From Acidobacteriota bacterium (lineage in GTDB: Bacteria > Acidobacteriota > Aminicenantia > S016-38), in NCBI GenBank assembly GCA_015486055.1, contig WFSJ01000025.1, positions 65,189 to 103,921 of the forward strand: a stretch of DNA of 38,733 bases, in the 5' to 3' direction. The notes under the pieces were generated by a model, which saw only the letters and a program-made list of their open reading frames with translations, made no database searches and was not told the DNA's origin. A program made the position numbers and the translations under genes. Of the stretch, positions 16,542 to 23,380 are shown piece after piece. Within the stretch, counting starts at the first letter, position 1. The number at the start of each line of letters is the position of its first letter.

Positions 16542-16737
16542 TTTTTTAAGAAGCATTCCACTCTACTGGGCAAAGATAATTGCAGGAAGTTTATATGCTC
16601 TGCTTGCAATTTGGGTAATAACAAGGCCAAGGGAATACATCTACAGGGGAACCCCGGGGAAGGGTAAATGGAGAGACCTAAGAATATGGGCCATAATCTT
16701 AATTGGAATTCAGATTTTTCTATATATAATTTTTTGA
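16534..16737 (+). CDS. Small two-helix membrane protein, possible symporter accessory subunit
   Basis: A 67-residue protein with two predicted membrane helices (about residues 11-29 and 48-66) and a basic loop (RPREYIYRGTPGKGKWRD) between. It starts 8 nt inside the symporter gene behind a near-perfect AAAGGAGG (16522-16529), so it is clearly translated. No family is recognised. Its tight linkage and size are like the small accessory subunits of some sodium symporters, which is inference from position. Confidence 0.7.
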   Translation: MGNFLRSIPLYWAKIIAGSLYALLAIWVITRPREYIYRGTPGKGKWRDLRIWAIILIGIQIFLYIIF

Positions 16738-16744
16738 GGTGAAG

Positions 16745-16930
16745 ATGAAAAAAAAGCTGAGAGCATTCGGAATAATTGGAATCTTCTGGGGAATTTTTGG
16801 CTCAATAGTGGCGCTTTCCGCACTTATTGTTGAAGAAAAAATTTCAAAAATTATAAACCTTGCCTCTGGATTTACCTTAATTCTCATGGCACTCCTGTTT
16901 TTTTATCTTGACAGAAAACAGAGAAAATGA
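16745..16930 (+). CDS. Small two-helix membrane protein
   Basis: A 61-residue protein with two hydrophobic helices (roughly 8-25 and 34-54) and a basic C-terminus (DRKQRK). The ATG at 16745 sits behind GAGGTG at 16736-16741, which is better than the in-frame GTG at 16739 that lies within that site. It follows the preceding small membrane gene by 7 nt, and its stop overlaps the next start by 4 nt. No family is recognised. Confidence 0.6.
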   Translation: MKKKLRAFGIIGIFWGIFGSIVALSALIVEEKISKIINLASGFTLILMALLFFYLDRKQRK

Positions 16931-17394
16931 AAATTCTTAAGCCTGAGGTCATTGATGGGAAAAATATACCATCTTTATTTTTAAAGAGAGAAACAATATA
17001 CCTTCCTTTCTATATTTACAGGGCAAAGTATACGGGGGGAAGAGAAATTTATATGATGATAGACGGTATAAAAGGAAAATCTGTAAAAATAGACGAGAAA
17101 ATTTTAAAAAAGCCTGTTGATTCTACCGGAAAATTTGAAGCAAGTATTTCAAAAGAAAAAGCGGATGAAATAGCCCTTCAAGAAATGAGATTTCCTATTG
17201 GAATTTTCTTTAAAAAGAGGCTCGAAAGTCTGAAATTCATAGATAAGCTGTTGTATCCATTCCTTGTTTATTATAGAAAAAAGGGAGACGGTTTTGATAT
17301 AGAACTTTTTGATGGGCTGACAGGCAAGAAGGAAAATCTATTTGCGAAAGAAATGGTGATTTCCATTATTGTTAAATCAGGAAAGAGCAAATAG
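16927..17394 (+). CDS. Hypothetical protein, last gene of the symporter operon
   Basis: A 155-residue, mostly soluble protein with no signal peptide. It opens with a short strand-rich part (LPFYIYRAKYTGGREIYMMIDGIKG, beginning near residue 26) that looks like half of a small beta-meander. A central lysine-rich helix region follows (EASISKEKADEIALQEM), then a second strand-rich part (YPFLVYYRKKGDGFDIELFDGLTG), so the molecule may hold two similar halves. The YxVxY...DG-TG pattern also occurs in domains that process exported proteins, but I cannot name a family. It overlaps the preceding membrane gene by 4 nt and is followed by no clear terminator. Confidence 0.6.
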   Translation: MKILKPEVIDGKNIPSLFLKRETIYLPFYIYRAKYTGGREIYMMIDGIKGKSVKIDEKILKKPVDSTGKFEASISKEKADEIALQEMRFPIGIFFKKRLESLKFIDKLLYPFLVYYRKKGDGFDIELFDGLTGKKENLFAKEMVISIIVKSGKSK

Positions 17395-17447
17395 TCAGCG
17401 TAAACGAGAAGTGATATGAAAATCGTGCTCAGAACACTAAAAAAAAT

Positions 17448-17475
17448 TTGCCAGAAGAAAAATCTATGATATAAT
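17448..17475 (+). promoter_or_regulatory. Promoter of the first tandem paralogue
   Basis: TTGCCA (17448-17453), 16 nt, TATAAT (17470-17475), the latter also an extended -10 (TGATATAAT). An AGGAGG ribosome site and the ATG at 17504 follow. Confidence 0.7.
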
Positions 17476-17503
17476 AAAAACCTAAAAATGATAGGAGGAA
17501 AAA

Positions 17504-18124
17504 ATGAAGAATCTGGTTATTTTGGTCACAATATTGGCTTTTGTGGGGCTTCTCGCTTTTTGTGGAGGTAACAAGGCAGGGAAAGAAGCTGAAAAGCAGA
17601 CCCAAGAAGCTTCAAAGAAGCTTACCGAGGTCGCAAAGGGATTTCAGGAAATGGGGAAGCAAATTAAGAAATCGGCTGAGAAAGAAAAGAATATTGAGCT
17701 TGTTGACTACAAGGTTCTCAAGAGTATTCTTCCCGATTTTGAGGGATGGAAGAAGGGAAATGTCAAAGGTGAAAAAAGCTCAATTGGTGCCTTTTCATTA
17801 TCAAAGGCTGAGGCTACATATACCAGGGAAAATTCAAGTATAAATTTAGAGATAACAGATGCAGCAAAGGCAAAGATAATGATGGCTCCTGTATTTATGT
17901 TCAAGACAGTAAAGGTGGAAAAAGAATCTGACACTGGATATGAAAAGACTTTCCAGGAAAAAAATTACTTCGGACACGAGGAATGGGATAAGAAAGATAA
18001 AAGCGGGAAAATCGTGATGATTTACGGGGACAGGTTTGTGATCTCCGCCGATGGAAATGATATTGAGTCAATGGATGTGCTGAAAAGTCTGATTTCCAAA
18101 ATAGACTTATCAAAGCTGAAATAA
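17504..18124 (+). CDS. Exported putative lipoprotein, tandem paralogue A
   Basis: A 206-residue protein with a hydrophobic leader ending in LLAFC-GG. The cysteine at 20 could be lipidated, although Phe at -1 is atypical for a lipobox. Residues ~25-65 form a Lys/Glu-rich helical, probably coiled segment. The domain at ~68-206 is clearly homologous to that of the next gene: LPDFEGWKKG with AEATYTREN against FPALKGWLKSG with ADVTYTKGN, and NDIESMDVLKSLISK against NIESMEILKKLISK. I do not recognise the domain. It has its own promoter and is followed by an intrinsic terminator, so it is made as a single-gene message. Envelope location is inferred from the leader. Confidence 0.7.
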   Translation: MKNLVILVTILAFVGLLAFCGGNKAGKEAEKQTQEASKKLTEVAKGFQEMGKQIKKSAEKEKNIELVDYKVLKSILPDFEGWKKGNVKGEKSSIGAFSLSKAEATYTRENSSINLEITDAAKAKIMMAPVFMFKTVKVEKESDTGYEKTFQEKNYFGHEEWDKKDKSGKIVMIYGDRFVISADGNDIESMDVLKSLISKIDLSKLK

Positions 18125-18167
18125 ACATTGGTTGTTTATAAGCTTACAAGTTTCTAAAAAATACCTT

Positions 18168-18200
18168 GGAGGGATGAGAAATCTCTCCTTTTCTATTTTT
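18168..18200 (+). terminator. Intrinsic terminator between the tandem paralogues
   Basis: GGAGGGA (18168-18174) pairs with TCTCTCC (18182-18188) around a 7-nt loop, with one G-T wobble. The T-rich tract from 18189 follows. Confidence 0.65.
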
Positions 18201-18257
18201 CTCAGTTTTTATGCTAAGATATAACAAGCAATTTTACGGAATGGGACGGAAGAAAAA

Positions 18258-18842
18258 ATGAGATATTTGGTTATTTTGCTGATAATTATTGGAATTGGCG
18301 GGTTCATTTTTTACTATGGAAAGGGGGAAGTCTCCTCCAAGATAAATCACGAGCTTAGAAAGGTAGGAATTGACTCCTCAAAACTTGGGGAAAAGCTTCA
18401 AAAAACAGCAAAGAGCATAACAAAAGTAAAGCCTATCAAGCCACAAATGCTTAAAAATTCCTTTCCTGCTCTTAAAGGGTGGCTTAAATCCGGAGTTACG
18501 GTAGAAAAAGGTCCCTCATTTTCCAAAGCGGATGTTACCTATACTAAAGGAAACTCAAAAATATATCTGAAAATGATTAGTGCCGAGGATTTAAAGACAC
18601 TCGGCACCACTGAACTTATGGAATTCCAGGGAAAAATTGAAAGCGAATCAAAAAATGGCTACGAGAAAAGCAGCAAAGAAGATGAATTCTTTAAATATGA
18701 GAAATGGAACAAGAAAGAAAAATCAGGGGAAATAATGGAAGTTCACAAAAATAATCTTCTTGTTTCAGCAAAAGGCCTCAATATTGAGTCAATGGAAATA
18801 TTGAAGAAGCTTATCTCTAAGGTAAAGCTACCTCTCCATTGA
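18258..18842 (+). CDS. Membrane-anchored tandem paralogue B
   Basis: A 194-residue protein with an N-terminal hydrophobic helix (residues 3-20, ending FIFYYGKGE) and no lipobox cysteine, so it is probably a signal anchor rather than a lipoprotein. A short helical linker leads to a domain (~56-194) homologous to that of paralogue A upstream. Shared positions include GW near the start, (E/D)xTYTxxN(S), the GYEK segment, W(D/N)KK-KSG, and IESM(D/E)-LK-LISK at the end. One DNA block of about 16 nt (ATATTGAGTCAATGGA) is identical in both genes, consistent with a duplication that has since diverged. A TATAAC box lies 33 nt before the ATG. Function unknown. Confidence 0.7.
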   Translation: MRYLVILLIIIGIGGFIFYYGKGEVSSKINHELRKVGIDSSKLGEKLQKTAKSITKVKPIKPQMLKNSFPALKGWLKSGVTVEKGPSFSKADVTYTKGNSKIYLKMISAEDLKTLGTTELMEFQGKIESESKNGYEKSSKEDEFFKYEKWNKKEKSGEIMEVHKNNLLVSAKGLNIESMEILKKLISKVKLPLH

Positions 18843-18992
18843 TCATTGGGAAATTATCCCTCAATATCCAGTGGCACAGCCATCTTTTTCTAAATATGGT
18901 CAAAGGCAACACCTACCGCGATCATAAAAAATACTGGAATGAGATATAAGAAAGAGTTAGAATCTAATCTAAAATAATACAAGGAGGATGTT

Positions 18993-20396
18993 ATGAAAGG
19001 CTCTAAGAAAGGCTTGATAGCTTTGGCGATGTTTTTGCTTGGCTTTGGATACGCTTTCTCGGCGGATAAAGGGATAACTCCTGAAGTCCTAAAAATCCTC
19101 AAGAGTTCTATTGATGTTCATTCTCCTCAAACAAGGGCATTGATAAATGCTGTCTCAAAGAACGAAATGAGGAATCTCGCTGAAAACAAAGAGGTAAAGG
19201 ACAAACTCTTTGACAGAAATTTTTCTTTCAAGTTAAAAACAAAAGGAGTCACAAATCAAAAGAGCAGCGGAAGGTGCTGGCTTTTTGCAGGGTTGAACAT
19301 TCTCAGATATAAGGTTGCCCAGAGGCTAAACCTTGAAAAATTTGAGCTTTCCCAGAGCTATAGCTTCTTCTATGACAAGCTTGAAAAGGCAAATCTCTTC
19401 CTTGAAAAGATAATAGAAACAAGAAACAGGAAAATAACGGATCGGAAAGTTGTTTATCTTCTCAAACATCCCATTTCAGATGGGGGACAGTGGAACATGG
19501 TGGTAGATTTGCTTAACAAATATGGTGTTGTTCCAAAAGAAATTATGCCAGAGACTTACCACAGCTCAAACACAAGGGGTCTAAATCGTATTCTTTCAAC
19601 CCTTCTGAGGAAATACGCTGCAAAAATAAGGGAATCAAAGAAAAGCGATGAGGAACTCAGAAAAGATAAAGTTGAAATGCTCAAGAATGTGTATAAGATC
19701 CTTGTATATACCTTTGGAAATCCCCCTTCAGAGTTCAAATGGAGATATAAAGATAAGAAGGATAAGCTTTCCCCATGGAAGACATATAACCCAAAAAGTT
19801 TCCTTAAAGAGGTGGTAAAAACGGATCTGAACGATTATATTGTTATATATAATTGTCCTGCCAAGGATTACTATAAGCTCTACTCAATTTCCCTTGATAG
19901 AGACATGGCTGACAGACCTGACCTTACATTCCTGAATCTTCCAATCCAGGAGGTTAAGAAGCTTACAATTCAAACCCTTACTCAGGATAAGGAACCCGTC
20001 TGGTTCGGATGTGATGTAGGAAAGGAGCTCCTGAACAAGGATGGAATAATGGCTCCTGATGTTTATGATTACAAAGCATTGTTCGGAATAGACTTTTCCA
20101 TGACGAAAAAACAGATAATTCTCTACAGACACTCTATTCCAACCCATGCTATGGTATTTACAGGGGTTGACCTTAATACTCAGGGCAAACCTGTAAAATG
20201 GCTTGTGGAAAACAGCTGGGGCACAAAGGCCGGGAAGAACGGAATGTATACGATGTATGATAAATGGTTTGACTATTATCTGTATCAGGTAGTAGTGCCA
20301 AAGAAAAACTTGCCTCCCAAGCTCCAGAAACTTTTAAAGCAGAAACCCACAAGCGTTCCTCCCTGGGACCCTATGTATGATTTCTTCAGTCACTAA
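18993..20396 (+). CDS. Bleomycin-hydrolase/aminopeptidase C-type cysteine peptidase (C1B) with signal peptide
   Basis: A 467-residue papain-superfamily peptidase of the PepC/bleomycin hydrolase branch (C1B), which trims N-terminal residues from peptides. The catalytic set is intact: Gln89 (TNQKSSGRCW), Cys95 (GRCWLFAGLN), His385 (PTHAMVFTGVD) and Asn407 (VENSWG). The length agrees with PepC (~440-450) plus a leader. The leader is the odd part: residues 1-23 (MKGSKKG followed by a hydrophobic core ending GYAFSA) form a signal peptide, whereas classical PepC and bleomycin hydrolase are cytoplasmic hexamers. The enzyme would therefore work in the periplasm or outside. GGAGG precedes the ATG, and TAAAAT at 18970-18975 is a possible -10. 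The flanking genes are also exported proteins, which fits extracytoplasmic peptide breakdown. Confidence 0.9.
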   Translation: MKGSKKGLIALAMFLLGFGYAFSADKGITPEVLKILKSSIDVHSPQTRALINAVSKNEMRNLAENKEVKDKLFDRNFSFKLKTKGVTNQKSSGRCWLFAGLNILRYKVAQRLNLEKFELSQSYSFFYDKLEKANLFLEKIIETRNRKITDRKVVYLLKHPISDGGQWNMVVDLLNKYGVVPKEIMPETYHSSNTRGLNRILSTLLRKYAAKIRESKKSDEELRKDKVEMLKNVYKILVYTFGNPPSEFKWRYKDKKDKLSPWKTYNPKSFLKEVVKTDLNDYIVIYNCPAKDYYKLYSISLDRDMADRPDLTFLNLPIQEVKKLTIQTLTQDKEPVWFGCDVGKELLNKDGIMAPDVYDYKALFGIDFSMTKKQIILYRHSIPTHAMVFTGVDLNTQGKPVKWLVENSWGTKAGKNGMYTMYDKWFDYYLYQVVVPKKNLPPKLQKLLKQKPTSVPPWDPMYDFFSH

Positions 20397-20460
20397 AACC
20401 TTTTCATAGTAATGGAAGATTGGAGTAATGAAGTTCTGATTATCTCATTCATCAAAGAGG

Positions 20461-20512
20461 ATTGAGAAAAAGTAAGAAAATGTGTTATTGTAAGCACTCT
20501 TCTCAATTTTTT
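20461..20512 (+). terminator. Possible terminator after the cysteine peptidase gene
   Basis: ATTGAGAA (20461-20468) pairs perfectly with TTCTCAAT (20500-20507) across a 31-nt loop and runs into a T-tract. The large loop makes it weaker than a standard terminator. Its position between two separately promoted genes supports it. Confidence 0.45.
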
Positions 20513-20521
20513 AGAGAACTT

Positions 20522-20550
20522 TTGGATTGAAAGTCCGTATACACTTATAT
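20522..20550 (+). promoter_or_regulatory. Promoter of the DUF5916-like gene
   Basis: TTGGAT (20522-20527), 17 nt, TTATAT (20545-20550). A GGAGG at 20573-20577 and ATG at 20585 follow. Confidence 0.5.
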
Positions 20551-20584
20551 GAGAAAAATGAATAATGAATATGGAGGAAAGAGG

Positions 20585-23233
20585 ATGAGAAGGATTTTTT
20601 CAATATCTCTCATATTTCTCCTTTCCTTTTCCCTCCTGGCTAAATATGGAGACAATAAGAAAAAGAGGGAAATAAATGCTGTAAGGGCTGAAGGAAAAAT
20701 TAAGATTGATGGGATATTGAACGAAAAGGTCTGGCAAAGCCCGGGGATTGACGATTTTGTCCAGTCCGACCCCTTAGATGGGGAAAAGCCCACTGAAAAA
20801 ACAGTTGTCTGGGTTGCTTACGATGATAAGAACCTTTATGTCGCAGCCCGACTCTATGATTCAAAGCCCGATAAAATTGCTAAGAGACTGGGAAGACGTG
20901 ATGATAGGGTAGAGTCAGACTGGTTCACATTTGCAGTTGATCCCTATTTAGATAGACGTTCTGGCTTTTTATTTTCAGTAAATCCAGCAGGTTCAAGAAG
21001 GGACGCTGTTCTCTATAATGATGGCTGGAGAGATTATACCTGGGATGGCGTTTGGTACTGGGCAACAAGGGTTGACAACAAAGGATGGACAGTTGAGATT
21101 AAAGTTCCCTTCAATCAGCTTCGCTTTCAGAAAAAAGACAAATACATATGGGGAGTTAACTTTTCAAGGTTCATTATGAGAAAACACGAGCTCGACACCT
21201 TTGTCTGGATACCAAAAGAAGAAATGAATTTATATGTATCCCGCTTCGCAAAACTTACAGGAATCGAAGGAATTAAGCCTAAAATGCTTGCGGAAATTAC
21301 TCCTTATGTGGTAAGTGATGTAACTTTCTCCCCCAAGGAAGAAGGAAACCCCTTTGCAACCGGCCATTCCTTTTATAAAAATGCCGGATTGGATTTCAAA
21401 CTCGGCATTAAATCAAATCTCACTCTCACAGGAACTATAAATCCTGACTTTGGACAGGTAGAAGTTGACCCTGCGGTCATAAATCTTACTGCCTATGAGA
21501 CATATTATGAGGAAAAAAGACCATTTTTCATAGAGGGAGCGAGCATCTTTAGATTTGGAAGGGGTGGCTCTACAAACAATATGAACATAAACTGGTGGAA
21601 CCCTCAATTCTTTTATAGCCGCCGTATTGGAAGACCACCTCAGGGAGAAGTTTCAACAGACGGGTATGTGAAATATCCTGACAGAACAACAATTCTTGGA
21701 GCAGGAAAGATAACAGGTAAGATAGGTAACGGCTGGAACATAGGTTTTCTTGATGCTGTAACAGCAAGGGAATTTGCAGACATAGACTATAAAGGAGAAA
21801 GGTCTGCTCAAGAAGTTGAGCCCTTCTCTAACTACAGTGTTTTCAGGATCCAGAAAGAATTCAATCAGGGAAGACAGGCCTTAGGATTTATGACAACTTC
21901 TGTGTTAAGGAATCTCAAGACAGAGGAACTTCAATCAGTCTTAACAAAAAGGGCTAATGTTTTTGGAATAGATGGATGGAGCTTCTTAGACAAGAAAAAA
22001 ACATGGGTGCTTACAGGCTGGCTCGGAGGAAGTTATGTGGAAGGGAGTAAAGATGCCATATTAGACCTTCAACAGTCCCCGCAGCATTATTTTCAGCGGC
22101 CTGATGCCACACACCTAACCCTGAACGAAAACGCTACATCAATGTCAGGATGGGCTGGAAGCGTATATTTTAATAAAGAAAGGGGAAATACCCTTTTTAA
22201 TATTGCTCTGAGAGCCATTTCCCCTGGATTTGAGATAAATGACCTTGGATTTCAGGGAATGGGAGATAAGATAAATGCTCAAATAGTTACTGGCTATATC
22301 TGGTATCACCCAGGAAAAGTTTTCCGTAATAAAATTATAGGAGTGGGTAGTGCAAGAAACTACGATTTCGGCGGCAACAAAATTAATGATTTGTATCTTT
22401 TGATGGTACAGGGACAGCTTTTAAACTACTGGGGAGGACAAATTCTTGCAGGATATTCACCAAGAGCACTTGACAGGGACCTTACAAGGGGAGGTCCCCT
22501 TGCAATGAGCCCTTCAGGGGAAATTGTCAGCGCTCATTTCTATTCGGATAGCAGGAAACCATTCGTTTTGTTCCTGGGAGGAGAGTTAACACATGATGAA
22601 TACGGAAACAGGAGGTGGTCAGTAAATTCTCATCTGAGGTGGAAACCGCGAAGCAATATAAGCATATCCATCGGACCTGAATATAGCTATAGATTTGGCC
22701 TTGCCCAATGGGTAGATAAAATTAACGACCCACTTATGACAGTAACTTATGGGGCAAGATATATCTTTGGAGAAATTACCCAGCATACCCTCTCAAGTTC
22801 CATAAGGATAAACTGGACATTTACCCCAAAGTTAAGCCTCCAGGGATACATACAGCCGTTTATGGCGGTTGGCAAATACAATAGATTCAAGGAGCTGGCC
22901 GCTCCAAGAACCTATGACTTCAATGTTTACGGTGAAAATGGCTCCACAATATCCTATGAAGATGATGTTTACACGGTGGACCCTGATGGGGCAGGTCCTG
23001 CTTCTCCTTTTTCATTTGGCAATCCTGACTTTAATTATAAATCGCTGAGGGGAACAGTGGTTCTGAGGTGGGAATTCAAACCTGGCTCAACAATGTATTT
23101 GGTGTGGACGCAGGACAAACTTGATAGTACAAATCCCGGTGATTTTAACTTCAGACGCGATTTCTCAGACATGATTACCGCTCCAGGAGACAATATATTT
23201 CTGCTAAAGATAAGCTACAGGTGGGGAAGCTGA
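20585..23233 (+). CDS. DUF5916-like outer-membrane protein with N-terminal CBM9-like domain
   Basis: An 882-residue exported protein. The start is set at 20585, behind GGAGG, giving a clean leader (MRRIFSISLIFLLSFSLLAK); an ATG at 20549 has no ribosome site. Residues ~25-230 look like a carbohydrate-binding family 9-type beta-sandwich: IKIDGILNEKVWQ, WVAYDDKNLYVAARLYD, ESDWFTFAVDPY, and GWTVEIKVPFNQLRF are its usual blocks. The following ~640 residues, with alternating short strands, many aromatic and glycine residues and a final ISYRWGS, fit the DUF5916 beta-barrel, including NPDFGQVEVDPAVINLT and RPFFIEGASIF. Such proteins are common in Bacteroidota and Acidobacteriota-type genomes and are thought to sit in the outer membrane; no reaction is established. 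It has its own promoter, next to other secreted-protein genes. Confidence 0.85.
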   Translation: MRRIFSISLIFLLSFSLLAKYGDNKKKREINAVRAEGKIKIDGILNEKVWQSPGIDDFVQSDPLDGEKPTEKTVVWVAYDDKNLYVAARLYDSKPDKIAKRLGRRDDRVESDWFTFAVDPYLDRRSGFLFSVNPAGSRRDAVLYNDGWRDYTWDGVWYWATRVDNKGWTVEIKVPFNQLRFQKKDKYIWGVNFSRFIMRKHELDTFVWIPKEEMNLYVSRFAKLTGIEGIKPKMLAEITPYVVSDVTFSPKEEGNPFATGHSFYKNAGLDFKLGIKSNLTLTGTINPDFGQVEVDPAVINLTAYETYYEEKRPFFIEGASIFRFGRGGSTNNMNINWWNPQFFYSRRIGRPPQGEVSTDGYVKYPDRTTILGAGKITGKIGNGWNIGFLDAVTAREFADIDYKGERSAQEVEPFSNYSVFRIQKEFNQGRQALGFMTTSVLRNLKTEELQSVLTKRANVFGIDGWSFLDKKKTWVLTGWLGGSYVEGSKDAILDLQQSPQHYFQRPDATHLTLNENATSMSGWAGSVYFNKERGNTLFNIALRAISPGFEINDLGFQGMGDKINAQIVTGYIWYHPGKVFRNKIIGVGSARNYDFGGNKINDLYLLMVQGQLLNYWGGQILAGYSPRALDRDLTRGGPLAMSPSGEIVSAHFYSDSRKPFVLFLGGELTHDEYGNRRWSVNSHLRWKPRSNISISIGPEYSYRFGLAQWVDKINDPLMTVTYGARYIFGEITQHTLSSSIRINWTFTPKLSLQGYIQPFMAVGKYNRFKELAAPRTYDFNVYGENGSTISYEDDVYTVDPDGAGPASPFSFGNPDFNYKSLRGTVVLRWEFKPGSTMYLVWTQDKLDSTNPGDFNFRRDFSDMITAPGDNIFLLKISYRWGS

Positions 23234-23323
23234 TAGAGAGAATTAAACTGTATATTTCACAATGAGGCGGTTTCAACATTTAAAAGACGCAACGCATCAA
23301 ATTTTGTTAATGCTTATCTTTAG

Positions 23324-23352
23324 TTGCATCATCGCTGGAAAAATACTATAAT
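23324..23352 (+). promoter_or_regulatory. Promoter of the beta-propeller gene
   Basis: TTGCAT (23324-23329), 17 nt, TATAAT (23347-23352): the same boxes and spacing as the gyrB promoter. The ATG at 23381 follows behind AGGAGG. Confidence 0.75.
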
Positions 23353-23380
23353 GATTTGTAAAATAAAAAGGAGGCAAAGA

